64,000 nucleotides of DNA from Pseudonocardia parietis (GCF_017876315.1 NZ_JAGINU010000002.1:186001-250000); one strand, 5' to 3'. Shown: positions 1 to 8,542, numbered from the stretch's first letter. Numbers and translations are program-made. Notes: generated by a model not told the origin, from the letters alone.

Positions 1-258
1 GGCGCCCACGACGGCGTCCTGCTCGTCGATGGGGATCTCCAGGGCGAGGTCGGGGTGGTGGCGTGGTCGGTGGAATTCCCACTCGTTGGTGGTCGGGTGC
101 TGCCCGGGCAGCACGTACCAGGTGACGCCGTCGGGCCCGACCTCAGTCACCGTCGGCGGCGTCTGGTTACGAGCACGGCGCGCGCGGCGTCGCTGGCGCC
201 ACTGCCACACGCGAGACCGCCGGAGCCGGGTGTCGAACCCTACCTCGCGGATGATCAT
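1..258 (-). CDS. Hypothetical protein, C-terminus off window
   Basis: Open minus-strand frame of 86 codons that runs off the left edge without a stop. It starts at an ATG 12 bases after the stop of the upstream gene at 271-570, so the two look co-transcribed. The N-terminus (MIIREVGFDTRLRRSR) is strongly basic with a WQWRQRRRARRARN stretch, followed by VTWYVLPGQHPTTNEWEF. I do not recognise the family. Placed beside genes of a decayed conjugative element it may be element-borne, which is inference from position only. Confidence 0.5.
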   Translation of the reverse strand, partial: MIIREVGFDTRLRRSRVWQWRQRRRARRARNQTPPTVTEVGPDGVTWYVLPGQHPTTNEWEFHRPRHHPDLALEIPIDEQDAVVGA

Positions 259-270
259 GGGCGCCGCCGA

Positions 271-570
271 TCACTCAGCAGGCCACGGCGCCGGGTGCGG
301 GAACAGCAGCGCCACCCGCATCAGTTCTCCGGCCGGGAAGAAGCGCGCTTGGGCTGTGGCGGCGGCCTGGGCGATGAAGTGGGCGATCGAGCGTCCGCGG
401 TGGTCACCGAACTGGGCCAGCAACGCCACCGGCTCGGCTCCCGGCAGGGTCCCCGTCGTCCCCGTCGTCCCCGTCGTCGCCGTTGTCGGGGCTGTGTCGG
501 CGGCCGGCTCGGGGGTGTAGATGCGGGCGTGCAGCACCGATTCCCGGCCGAGGCGCCCGTAACCGAGCAC
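271..570 (-). CDS. Small hypothetical protein, conjugative-element context
   Basis: 99-residue frame beginning at GTG (VLGYGRLGRESVLHARIY) and ending 12 bases before the next co-oriented gene. An in-frame TAG lies two codons upstream of the GTG and no clear ribosome binding site is visible, so the start could be a truncation scar. Residues about 28-41 are a low-complexity Thr/Gly run encoded by a repeated 9-base unit (gtccccgtc on the plus strand, about 449-476), a site prone to length variation. The C-terminal half (LLAQFGDHRGRSIAHFIAQ) reads like a folded helical protein. Function unknown; probably part of the same transfer-related operon as the gene at 1-258. Confidence 0.5.
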   Translation of the reverse strand: MLGYGRLGRESVLHARIYTPEPAADTAPTTATTGTTGTTGTLPGAEPVALLAQFGDHRGRSIAHFIAQAAATAQARFFPAGELMRVALLFPHPAPWPAE

Positions 571-970
571 GGCCTAGTGCTGCAGCGTCCACGTGTACGG
601 GCTTCGGGCCGGCCGACAGCTGCGCGGTCCCGCCCAGCCAGGCTCGTCCTGTTTCGGTGTCGGCACCGGAGCCGGGCCGGCCGGCGTCGTGTAATGCGTT
701 GCGATGATCGGTGCTCGCACCGCGGCCCCCTCCTCGGGCTGCGCCCGTCCGCCAGCCCGCGGGGGCCGCTGCCCTCACAGTCCGTATCTCGCCCGGCCCG
801 CACTCCGCCGACCGATTCGGGCCGTCCGTCATGGGTCGATCAATGAGTCCTACACCATCGCGAAGACCTGCGGCACATGCCGTTCGTTCGCGGTGCTTGG
901 CCTCGACAGAGAGGCAGTCGAACTCTCCAGTCCCCGGCGGCGGCCGGGTGGCATCACACCCTCCCCCGGG
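571..970. other. No convincing gene
   Basis: About 400 bases without a frame that looks like a complete protein. A plus-strand stretch near 842-930 reads SYTIAKTCGTCRSFAVLGLD and could be a fragment of an unknown Cys-containing protein, but it has no start, no neighbour and no recognised family. I treat the segment as debris between the element-like genes on the left and the methyltransferase fragment on the right. Confidence 0.4.
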
Positions 971-1109
971 TGACGCGCTGGCCCGCCAGATGCTGGCCGA
1001 CGCCGGATTCACCGAGGTCTCCACCTGTCTGGCTCCCGGCGACGAGCCCCGTCGAATCTACTTGGCTCGCAAGGAACCGGGCCCATCGCACGACTCGTCC
1101 CCGGCATAG
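971..1109 (+). pseudogene. C-terminal fragment of SAM-dependent methyltransferase
   Basis: The last about 45 residues of this frame (DALARQMLADAGFTEV, then a Pro/Asp-rich turn, then RRIYLARKEP and a stop at 1107-1109) match the usual last helix and strand of class I SAM methyltransferases, in which an AGF.. element is followed by a terminal Y.AR strand. The SAM-binding N-terminal two thirds are absent upstream, so this can only be a remnant. Assignment rests on a short motif and is moderate at best. Confidence 0.45.
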
Positions 1110-1337
1110 GACGAACTTGAGTTCGGGGCCTCCCGGCCACCGTCCTGGGGCGGGGCTGGCCGATAGCGGGGGCTCGGCGATCCCGGACGATCGCTTGCGC
1201 CGTGGGGCGTTCGATGCGACTCGCTGCATCCGTGCTGAGGTTCGCAGGTGAGTGTCCCGGTGGGGCCGTCCCGGGGGAAGGCCGGCCCCACCGGGTGGGC
1301 CGGGCGGCGCCTGTGGAGCGCCCGCTCGGCCCGGTCA

Positions 1338-1445
1338 CTACTGCGGCGCGTGTTCGCCGCGGACCTGGACCTGGTCGCCGACCGCGAGTGTGTCGAAGAA
1401 GGCGATCGCGTCCGGGCGTTGCAGGTGCACGCAGCCGGCACCCTT
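1338..1445 (-). pseudogene. C-terminal fragment of L,D-transpeptidase (YkuD)
   Basis: Minus-strand frame of 35 codons ending at TAG (1338-1340). It reads GAGCVHLQRPDAIAFFDTLA then VGDQVQVRG, matching the end of YkuD-type L,D-transpeptidases: the catalytic Cys sits in the S/G-x-G-C-V-R/H-L motif and the VGDxVxV strand closes the fold. Three stop codons lie directly before the fragment and everything N-terminal is missing. These enzymes make 3-3 cross-links in actinobacterial peptidoglycan. The break coincides exactly with two BlaI-type operators (1446-1485), suggesting that the intact gene was once under BlaI control and lost its 5' part by deletion. Confidence 0.65.
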
Positions 1446-1485
1446 CTACTAACGTCATAGTAGCGATCTACTATGACGGTAGTAG
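1446..1485. promoter_or_regulatory. Two tandem BlaI/MecI-type operators
   Basis: Two 18-base sites, CTACTAACGTCATAGTAG (1446-1463) and CTACTATGACGGTAGTAG (1468-1485), separated by 4 bases. Each is CTACTA-N6-TAGTAG, the half-site and spacing known for BlaI/MecI repressors (TACTA-N6-TAGTA). The pair also forms a perfect 10-4-10 inverted repeat between GTCATAGTAG (1454-1463) and CTACTATGAC (1468-1477). The BlaI/M56 genes start about 1 kb away on the same strand and end 50 bases upstream of the sites, so the sites probably control whatever lay downstream, now an L,D-transpeptidase stub. Confidence 0.85.
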
Positions 1486-1535
1486 ATGGGTGTGAAGGCC
1501 CGGTCAACGGGGGCGGCGCCCAAGTGCGGGATCGC

Positions 1536-2474
1536 TCAGGCCGACAGGCAGACCGCGAGCACCAGCACGGTCGCCCCGGCCGCGGGCAGCAGCGCGGGCA
1601 CCAGTGCGATCCCAGCGGTCATGGCTCGGGCGAGCACGCCGTCGCCGCGTACCAGCGCCGGGCGCGGCGCGCTCAACCAGGACCGCCGGATGTCGGGAAA
1701 CGCGTCGAATCCGACGGCGCCGCGCGGGGCGCCCTGCCCGGCCGCGATCTGCTGCAGGGCCCGGGTCAGCGCCTCCGGGCCGCACCGGCGCACCGCGGCC
1801 GCATCGGCGGCGAGCTCGCACAGCACCCCGACCGCACCCGGCGCCTGCCGACACAGCGGCACCCGCGGCAGCGCCGCCGCCGCGGCCCGGGCGAACGCGA
1901 TGACCAGGTGATGGCGCCCGCGCACGTGCGCCCGCTCGTGGGCGAGCACCGCCTCGACCGCACGAGAGTCGAGCCCGAGCAGCCCGGTGGAGGCGACGAC
2001 GATCCCGCGCCGGCCTCCGCCGATGGAGAACGCGACCGGGTCGGCGCACGGGATCCACCAGACCCCGTCACGGACCGCGGCGACCGCGCGCAGCGCCCCC
2101 ACCCGCTCGAGCCGGTGCCGACGCTCGGCCCGCAGCGAACCAGTGAACAACACCGCCACCCGGGACAACAGCACCAGCAACGCGGTCCCCACGACCAGCC
2201 GGACCAGCAGCAACCACGGCAGGTCGGTGCCCTCAGACAGGGCACGCCAGCAGACCACCGCAATTCCGACCATGCCATCCGGCACAGAGGGGTCGGGCAG
2301 CACGAGCACCGCGGCAGCGGTGACCGCTGCTGCGGCGGCGGCGAGCAGCGTCACCACCCAGGCCGAGAGCGCGAGTGCCGGGTGCACCCCCGGCCGCCCG
2401 GCCGGGCGCAGATATGACGGTCCGGTCACCCCCGGGACGACGGCGGCGAACAACAGCGCGACCGCGACCGTCAC
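1536..2474 (-). CDS. M56 (BlaR1-like) membrane metallopeptidase
   Basis: 312-residue membrane protein with about four transmembrane helices and the zinc-protease motif HERAH followed by the downstream acidic region CELAADAAAVRR. M56 proteins of the BlaR1/MecR1 type sense a signal outside the membrane and cleave the partner BlaI-family repressor. The GTG start overlaps the stop of the blaI-like gene by four bases (GTGA), so the pair is translationally coupled. It lacks the extracellular penicillin-binding sensor domain of true BlaR1, as is usual for short actinobacterial M56 proteins, so the ligand cannot be inferred. The C-terminus ends in a final hydrophobic segment. Confidence 0.85.
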   Translation of the reverse strand: MTVAVALLFAAVVPGVTGPSYLRPAGRPGVHPALALSAWVVTLLAAAAAAVTAAAVLVLPDPSVPDGMVGIAVVCWRALSEGTDLPWLLLVRLVVGTALLVLLSRVAVLFTGSLRAERRHRLERVGALRAVAAVRDGVWWIPCADPVAFSIGGGRRGIVVASTGLLGLDSRAVEAVLAHERAHVRGRHHLVIAFARAAAAALPRVPLCRQAPGAVGVLCELAADAAAVRRCGPEALTRALQQIAAGQGAPRGAVGFDAFPDIRRSWLSAPRPALVRGDGVLARAMTAGIALVPALLPAAGATVLVLAVCLSA

Positions 2475-2833
2475 TCGCTGTCCCCCGACAGCGCGCGGCG
2501 CAGGAACTCGCTCTCGCGCTCGTCCATCCCGCGGGCGAAGTGCACCAGCACACCCTCCGGGTCGCCGAGCGAATCGAGAACCTCGCGCAGCATCTCCGCG
2601 CCCGCCTCCTCCCGCTCCCGCGCCGGAATGTAGGCCCAGGCCCGACCGACCCGCTCGCGGTGCACCCACCCCTTGCCGTGCAGGCTGTCGAGCACGGTCA
2701 TCACGGTGGTGTAGGCCAGCGACCGCTCCCCGGACAGCGCGCAGAGCACCTCCCGAACGGTCCGCGGACCGTCCGCATCCCACAGTGCGGCCATCACCCG
2801 GCTTTGCAGCTCACCCAGACCCGCCACCGGCAC
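2471..2833 (-). CDS. BlaI/MecI/CopY family repressor
   Basis: 120-residue winged-helix repressor: GELQSRVMAALWDADGPRTV, then the recognition region AYTTVMTVLDSLHGKGWVHR and the wing RAWAYIP, followed by a C-terminal dimerisation helix pair. This is the full BlaI architecture and usual length. It is the first gene of a two-gene operon with an M56 protease that would cleave it. No TACTA-type operator is seen directly upstream; the only clear sites are at 1446-1485, downstream of the operon. The upstream region is interrupted about 140 bases away by a solo IS3 end, so the native promoter may have been altered. Confidence 0.9.
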   Translation of the reverse strand: MPVAGLGELQSRVMAALWDADGPRTVREVLCALSGERSLAYTTVMTVLDSLHGKGWVHRERVGRAWAYIPAREREEAGAEMLREVLDSLGDPEGVLVHFARGMDERESEFLRRALSGDSE

Positions 2834-2971
2834 CTCCCCACTGCAAGGTCAGGGTACGCACGGTCAACCAGGCCACCGCCCGACCGCCACGGCGCGGCCC
2901 CGCCGCAGTGCCGATCGTGCGACGACATCTCGGCCACACACTGCCTGGGCTGTCGCCGACATCATGCTGCT

Positions 2972-3051
2972 TGAGCTTCCCGGTTTCCCGGAGTCTTTGA
3001 AGACTGGTTCGATCTTGAGGACCAGGAAGGAAGGCTCTGTTGCCAGCGAGA
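2972..3051 (+). mobile_element. Solo left end of an IS3-family element
   Basis: TGAGCTTCCCGG at 2972 and about 70 further bases closely match the left ends of the two complete IS3 copies at 26349 and 38925, including the GGAGTCTTTGAAGACTGG block, the GGAAGGAAGG ribosome site and the TTG start codon of orfA. Similarity stops after about four orfA codons. No orfA body, orfB or right end follows, so this is a deletion remnant and marks a past rearrangement next to the blaI promoter region. Confidence 0.85.
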
Positions 3052-3180
3052 TCGACGTGACGCCCCTTCAGACCGGCCGTGCCCGACGCCGTAGGTCGGC
3101 CCGTTATGCGCAAGCGGCCCTGCGTGCGCGGCCGTGGAGCGGGACGACGAGACCAGCCTCCGGGACGACGTGGTGGACCG

Positions 3181-3208
3181 GTAGCCGGGCGTCGAGACGC
3201 CCGGCTAC
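3181..3208. terminator. Perfect 13-bp palindrome, terminator-like
   Basis: Arms GTAGCCGGGCGTC and GACGCCCGGCTAC separated by GA form a perfect, very stable hairpin. No U-rich tail follows on either strand, so it could be a Rho-independent-like terminator of the type common in high-GC actinobacteria or just a palindrome left by a mobile element. It lies between the solo IS3 end and the conjugation genes, in about 460 bases (3052-3512) that otherwise show no convincing gene. Confidence 0.5.
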
Positions 3209-3512
3209 GGAAACGGTGGTCGCGGGCCGGGTCAGGCCTTAGAGGCCGACGCGACGCGGCGGCGGCACCGTGCCCGCTCGCGATCTTGTCCAGCCCGGAG
3301 CCCTCGACACCGGTGTCGGCGTGCATCGGGACGAACCGCTCGGCCTCCTCGTCGAGCTACGACCCATGTCCAGGATCCCAAGGGGCCGCAGTGGCGCGAA
3401 GCGCGCCCTCGGCGCGCGCCCGGGCACCGGCGCCGCCGGGCTTTCCCACAGCTCTCCGCGCCCGGACGTTCGTGTGGTGGCGCAGCGTGCCCGCCCCGGC
3501 GACGCCGCCCGG

Positions 3513-3818
3513 ATGACCTGTACCAGCGATGGCCTCGAACACGAGGTGCCCGGCGACGACCTGGTCGCCGGACAGGTCTCGGGCGCGTACCGCGCACTGT
3601 GCGGCGCGGTGCTCCTGCCGGTTGCACTCGCCGTGCGTCCAGGGCCTGCGTGCCGGCGCTGCGCAGTGGAGGCGGAGCCGTGCCCGGACCCGGGCGTGGG
3701 TGACGCGCAGCGATCGCGGCGGGCGACGGCCACCTGGCTGCGCGGCGTGTGCGCGCGAGCTGCCCGGCGGACCACCGTGCGGGCCGCTGCCTCGGGAGGC
3801 TTCGATGCAGCGGCATAG
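3513..3818 (+). CDS. Small conserved actinobacterial element protein
   Basis: 101-residue frame (MTCTSDGLEHEVPGDDLVAG, then SGAYRALCGAVLLPVALAV, then GPACRRCAVE). The VPxDDLxxGxxSGxYxAxCG arrangement with a following C..C pair resembles small proteins often found next to transfer genes in actinobacterial integrative elements; I know the pattern but not a function. It overlaps the start of the DUF2637-like gene by 14 bases, so it is probably the first gene of that transfer operon. The C-terminal 35 residues are Arg/Ala-rich and less convincing. Confidence 0.5.
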   Translation: MTCTSDGLEHEVPGDDLVAGQVSGAYRALCGAVLLPVALAVRPGPACRRCAVEAEPCPDPGVGDAQRSRRATATWLRGVCARAARRTTVRAAASGGFDAAA

Positions 3819-4832
3819 GTCGACTCAGGCGCTCCAGCAGCGGGCGGCAACGCTCTCGGCCGAGGCCGAGCACTCAGCGCAGGTGCGGGCGCTGTCGACG
3901 CACCCCGATGTGGTTGCGCTGCAGGTCGAGCGGGTCCGGAGCCAGGTCAACCGGTTGATGTGGACCGGGATTGTGCTCGGCATGGCGTTCTGCATGACCA
4001 ACGTGCAGGAGTTCGGGGCGGAGGGGACGGAGAAGTGGTCCCCGAGCTGGTGGGCGGCCTGGCTGCTCGACCCGATGGCGTCGTTGGTGTTGATCGCGGT
4101 CGTGCTGGCTGAGCAGACCACGTCGCGCTGGCAGCTGACGACGCCGGTCTGGGCGCGCCGGGCGACCTTGGGCGCTACCTATGCGATGAACACCTGGAAG
4201 GCGTGGGTAGAGCTCGATCCGGCGAAGATCTTGCTGCACTCGGTGCCGCCGTTGATCGTATTCGTGGCCACCGAGGCCGCGCCGGAGATCCGCGACCGGC
4301 TCACTACTGCGGTGCAGACCGCCGCAGCGAACTCGGATGAGGGCCCCAAGTCGGTAGCGGAGGCTGCTGCGGCAGCCGGGATCGCACCGGCTGAACCGAT
4401 CGTCGCGGACCCCGTCGAGCGCCCGGCTGGGTCGGCACCGACGGACGAGATCGCTGACGTATCCCGGCCGGCCATCCTGGCGGCCGGCGGGGACGGTCAT
4501 GAGGCTCGCTGGGAGCGTGAAGATCTCCTCGGTGCTGGTCCGGCGGTGCGGGTCGAGCAGGTGATGGACCTGATCCGGGGTGGGCTGGTCCCGTCGGTCG
4601 AGCTGACGGGCGCCCAGGTCGGGGGGTCTTCGGGCAGTCGCCGCGCACGGGACGCCGCGATATCGAGGAGGCCGAGCGCCGGCTGGGCCTGGCACCGAAC
4701 CAGAGCAGCAATCAGCGTGAACAGGCGACGGCGGCCTCTGGCCCAGACGCGATCGGCTCGGCCGACGGCACCGCTGCCCTCGTCCTTGTCGGCGCCGATC
4801 GCGGCGCGACGTCGTTGGGGGTGGGCGCATGA
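3805..4832 (+). pseudogene. DUF2637/Spd-like membrane protein, frameshifted
   Basis: Start ATG at 3805 follows GGGAGG. An N-terminal coiled segment is followed by several membrane helices (GIVLGMAFCMTNVQEFG, LLDPMASLVLIAVVLAEQ, ILLHSVPPLIVFVATEA), the layout of DUF2637 proteins linked to plasmid spread in actinobacteria. After residue about 272 the reading frame shifts: the original C-terminus continues in another frame as VFGQSPRTGRRDIEEAERRL, an HTH-like tail typical of the family, and ends at TGA 4830-4832 overlapping the next ATG. The shift falls in a run of six G at about 4624-4629; seven G would restore the frame. Either a slippage mutation or a base-calling error. Confidence 0.7.
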
Positions 4833-6290
4833 GCCCCGGCGAGTTGCACAGTGTGGTCGGCGACCACGAGGACGTGGTGGCCGTCGAGCACAGCGTCGGG
4901 CCCGTGACCTCTGGCGGGAGCGACCAGCCGACCCTTGGGTCGATCGACGCACCGGGCGATTCGGACCGGAGCGCCGACGTGACGGCCGTGGTGCGACGAG
5001 CTGTGGCGCGGGTGTGGTGGTGGGTTCTGCTGCCGTTGGGTCGGTCGGTGGTGTCGTCGTCGGTTTGGGCTGGTCTCAGCCAGCGGACAGCGCGGATGCT
5101 GTCCCGGGGGCTGGCGCAGCTGGTGGCGGCGCTGTGGCTGGTGTTGGGGCTGGTTGTGCTGTGCGGTCCGGCGGTCATGGTCACGGTGGTCGGCGGGATG
5201 GTCGCGGGCACCGCGGTGCTGCTGCTGTGGCGCCGCGCCGTCCCGGTGGGGCTGGCAGCGGTGGCCCTGGCGTTGGGGGCGGGCCTGCTGGCCCTGCCGG
5301 AGGTGATGGTCGCGGTCACCGGCGGTGTGCTGACGCTGGTCGGGGCGGTGGTGCTGGCGGTTCCGCCGGCCCGGGCGGTGTATGCCCACTCGGAGCGGGC
5401 CCGGGTGCGATCGGCGTACGGCGTCGACGGCTGGGCCGGCTGGTGGGATCTGCACCGGCAGCTGTCCCCGCACGCGGTGCGCCTCGCCGCGGCGGCGACC
5501 CGGCCGAGCGTGACGGCCGAGGCGAGCCAGCTCCGTGCTGGGGGAGCGTTGGCGCCCGGACTGGTGGAGCGGCTCGCGGTGCGGCGCTGCGAGACCTGGC
5601 TCGGTCGTTCGGTGGTCGGGCCGGTGATCGGCACCGAGTGCTACGCCGCGCACCGCGACGTGGTGGGCCTGGTGGCCCCGCCCCAGACGGGAAGACGGCG
5701 CTGATGGGCCATCACATCCTCGATCACGACGGTCCGCTGCTGGCGACCTCGACCAAACCCGATCTCTACAACTACTGCGCCGGGGCGCGAGCTGAGAAGG
5801 GCCCGGTGTGGCTGTTCAACCCGGAGCAACTCGGTGATCTGGGGTCGTCGGTGTGGTGGTCCCCGGTGGCCGGCTGCGCGGACGCGCAGGTGGCCGCGAT
5901 CCGGGCCGGGCTGATGGTGGGCGGAGTGTCGGCGGGCGAGGACGGCGGCGACCGCTGGGACAAGTGGTCGGTCAGCGTGCTGAGCGCTCTGCTGATGGCC
6001 GCCGATCTGTCCGGGCGCGACATGACCACCGTCGCGCGGTGGGTGTTCTCCCCGACCAGCGATCCGCGCCGCGGTGGAGCTGGTGAGGCGGTGGAGGTGC
6101 TGGGCCGGGCTCCGGGCGTTCCGGCGGGGACGCTGGATGCGCTGCGCCAGGTGCTGGCGACCGATGCACGTAAGACTCGGGACTCGATCTTCATGACCTT
6201 GTCGGAGGCGGTGAAGTTCATGACCGATCCGCAGGTGGCCGCGTTGGTGACCGGCAGCGGCGGTGGTCAGGAGCGGTCCACGACGCGGTG
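4829..6290 (+). pseudogene. VirD4/TraG-like coupling protein, frameshifted and truncated
   Basis: N-terminal hydrophobic helices (VAALWLVLGLVVLCG, LAAVALALGAGLLALP) lead into VGLVAPPQTGKTALMGHHIL, the Walker A region of a type IV coupling ATPase that would pump DNA during conjugation. The motif itself is split by a frameshift near 5690, where GGG should be GGGG. The second frame continues through STKPDLYNYCA, GPVWLFNPEQLGD and DKWSVSVLSALLMAADLSG and then loses family similarity near VTGSGGG at about 6270, before the Walker B and C-terminal regions. So even if the frameshift is an error, the 3' third is gone and the protein cannot work. Overlaps the preceding gene by four bases (ATGA). Confidence 0.75.
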
Positions 6291-6867
6291 CGAAGCGATC
6301 TCGAGCTGCTCTACCTCACACTCGACCAGAATCCCCCGCCCCGTGCCTCACCCCAGAGCGACGACGCAGGCAACGGCGCTGACGCTGGCGGGGCCCGGGT
6401 ATTGCGCTTCGTTAGCTCGACGAAGGCCGGGCGAGGAACCAACCGGCGCGGCCGGTAGCGGCCCCACCCGTATGCCCCGGTCGACCCGCGGCCCGGCCAC
6501 GCGCGGGGCAGCGGGTGGTGCTGCCGTACAGGCCGAGGCATGGCCGTCTATAGCGAGATCTTGGCCCCTCTCTCGATGTCCATGGCCGCGAGCCCGCTGC
6601 TCGCTGCTCGCCCCAGGCTCGGTCCACTCCTGCTGGTCGGTTCTCGGTGCTCAGTCGGCACGCGCCGACCGCGCCGAGCACGAGCCCGAGATCCCGACGT
6701 CGAGGACGCCACGAGCCCGGCTCCGAGGTGGGCCCGCCGACGAGGAAGACCCGGCCACCGCCACGATGTAGTGAGTGCGCGGCGGCCAGGCCGTCGTCAC
6801 GATCCCCGAACCCTGCAACGAGCGGGGTCGTGAAGGTGGTGGAAATCCGCCGGGCTGGTGCTGCGTC
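6291..6867. other. No convincing gene; scar after coupling-protein gene
   Basis: A plus-strand frame ending at TAG 6456-6458 reads AVRSDLELLYLTLDQNPPP and may be the tail of another lost gene, but there is no start and I do not recognise it. The remaining 400 bases show no gene-like frame on either strand. This is probably the deletion junction that removed the rest of the conjugation module. Confidence 0.4.
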
Positions 6868-7542
6868 TCAAGGGCGGTGGGTGAGGAGACCGAGCAGGCG
6901 CGTGTCGTCGTCCATCGCCCACGCACGCAGGCGAGGATCGATCGCGTCGAGCACGAAGCGCAGATCGTCAACGCGGTCGTGCAGGGGGATGGACAGCAAC
7001 GGTTCGTGGTGGGCGATGCGGTTGCGGAGCGTGTGCAGCCGGATAACCGGCTCCTCGATGACCTGCGGGTTCCGGCGTCCGCGGGGCAGGCGTGGAAAGG
7101 CGTGCCGGATGGCCGGCCACAGTGTCGAGGTGTAGCGCCGGGCGAGCAGGAACCGCCAGAACCCGAAGTTCAGCTCGGCTACGACCTTCCCAGCAGGAGC
7201 ACTCGTTCCGGCCCGGCGCCGAGCCTCGTCGATGTCAGCGCGTGCGCGGGCGGTCAGCACGCCCCGGGGGTCGTCGAACCAGTCACCCGCGGCCGCGTGC
7301 CGATGGTGAGCGGTGACCAGGGCGTTGTTAATGGCGTTACGCAGGAACACCTCGCCATGGCCGAGCACCTCCCAGAACGACGCCGAGACCGTCGCGTTCC
7401 ACCGGTAGAGCTGCACTGCACGCTGCAGATCCCCGCCAACGGCTGCGCGGTAGGGCCCGAGCCGTGGGGGAGAGATGGCCTGCTCGACCAGTGCGGCCGT
7501 CGCCACTGATGAATTCGACAACGTTGCAAGGCTCCCGTACAT
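6868..7542 (-). CDS. Abi-like (Abi_2 type) HEPN protein
   Basis: 224-residue soluble protein. The N-terminal half contains LYRWNATVSASFWEVLGHGE and FLRNAINNAL, and the C-terminal half carries NRIAHHEPL, the R-x4-H type HEPN motif characteristic of Abi family proteins (AbiD/AbiF-like) that act in phage abortive infection, probably as RNases. FGFWRFLLARR before it is also typical of the family. It stands alone, convergent with the decayed transfer module and without a recognisable antitoxin gene. Function in defence is inferred from the family; a solitary Abi gene next to mobile DNA is a common arrangement. Confidence 0.8.
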   Translation of the reverse strand: MYGSLATLSNSSVATAALVEQAISPPRLGPYRAAVGGDLQRAVQLYRWNATVSASFWEVLGHGEVFLRNAINNALVTAHHRHAAAGDWFDDPRGVLTARARADIDEARRRAGTSAPAGKVVAELNFGFWRFLLARRYTSTLWPAIRHAFPRLPRGRRNPQVIEEPVIRLHTLRNRIAHHEPLLSIPLHDRVDDLRFVLDAIDPRLRAWAMDDDTRLLGLLTHRP

Positions 7543-7717
7543 TCAGAGGCGAAGACCCCGGAGCGATCCCTGGCCGTCCTGTGGACGAGCTACATCACCG
7601 GGGTTTCTGCTTTCGGGGGTGCAGCGTGGGCCCGAGCGAGCTGGCCGCGCGGACGGACTGCCTGTTGCTGACCAGGCTAGATTGCTGGCTGCGGGCAGAA
7701 CGCGATCGGGCCGCGAC

Positions 7718-7951
7718 TCATTGTGATCGGTATGTGCGTCGGGGTGCTCGACCGCGTGCGCGATGCCGGTAGGCGATCAGGTGGCTCCGCGGCGACTCCT
7801 TCAGGATCGCGTCGTCGAAGGCGAGGATGCTGTCCAGGGCCGCGCCACCTGTGGGGGACTCGCGGTATCGCTTCCGGTACTCGCACTGCTCGGCAATCCA
7901 GTTCAGCCGCTGCTACGCGGTGAGCTGCAACGGGGACGGCATGTCCGACAT
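7718..7951 (-). pseudogene. Small unknown gene with in-frame TAG at codon 13
   Basis: From ATG at 7951 the frame reads MSDMPSPLQLTA, then TAG (7913-7915), then QRLNWIAEQCEYRKRYRESP and on through LAFDDAILKESPRSHLIAYR to a TGA at 7718-7720, about 77 codons in all. Composition before and after the stop is coherent, so a single substitution (TAC or similar to TAG) probably inactivated a small gene. I do not recognise the family. Flanking intervals 7543-7717 and 7952-8177 contain nothing I can support. Confidence 0.45.
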
Positions 7952-8177
7952 GCCGGAGACGCTAGCGGCGTGCCCCGACAGGGCCGGATCGCTCGGTGAC
8001 CAGCCCGCCTACACCGCTGCTCCGTGGACCTTCAGGGAGCCGCCAGCGGCGTCACACCCGCTCGGAGTACGGGTGGGTGAGCTGGCTGATTCGATGTGGG
8101 TCGAAGTTCACAAGTCCCGTTGGCTTGCGCCCTGATTCGATGGTGATGAAGATAGACGAGCGTCGAATCTGTCGCCG

Positions 8178-8542
8178 GTGTTGGTCTCGTCCGCGGCCAC
8201 CCGCGCTGCGCTTAGCCCGGCCGAGGCCGCCGAGCTCGCCCCCGCGTTCAAGGCCCTCGGTGACCCCGTGCGGCTGCGGCTGCTGTCGCCGATCGCCGCC
8301 CACGAGGGCGGGGAGGCGTGTGTCTGCGACATCTCCGGCGCGTTCGAACTGACCGGACCGACGATCTCGCACCACCTCAAGGTCCTGCGCGAGGCCGGCC
8401 TGGTCACCAGCGAGCGCCGCGCCACCTGGATCTACTACCGGGTGCACCCGCAGACCGTCGCGATGCTCGCCGGCGTCCTGGTCCCCGCCGGTTCCCCCTG
8501 CACAGCACCTGCACCCCCGACGGAAGTGAACTGCCCGCATGA
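8178..8542 (+). CDS. arsR: ArsR family repressor (arsenic operon type)
   Basis: Winged-helix ArsR protein: LAPAFKALGDPVRLRLLSPI, then the metal-site segment EACVCDISGAF, then PTISHHLKVLREAGLVTSER and the wing ATWIYYRVHP. The ACVCD pair on helix 3 is the As(III)/Sb(III)-type site. GTG at 8178 is taken as start; a weak dyad (GACG-AG-CGTC within 8152-8168) lies just before it and could be the operator. In this frame no stop occurs before the next gene. One extra C in the CCCCC run near 8504 would give the natural ending SELPA-stop at 8540-8542, overlapping the permease ATG; I set the end there. So the last 12 or so codons are frame-uncertain. Confidence 0.8.

Noticed and set aside
449-476. Tandem 9-base repeat as a regulatory repeat array
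   Set aside because: It is in frame inside the small gene at 271-570 and encodes a Thr/Gly run; coding low complexity is the simpler reading.
1473-2417. 314-codon plus-strand frame over the M56 gene
   Set aside because: His/Gly/Arg-rich shadow of the M56 gene; the minus strand has the HERAH motif and coupled start.
3529-6771. A single 1080-codon plus-strand frame
   Set aside because: It joins a real N-terminal segment (from 3805) and a real coupling-protein segment with out-of-frame translation between; the true genes are two, with frameshifts.
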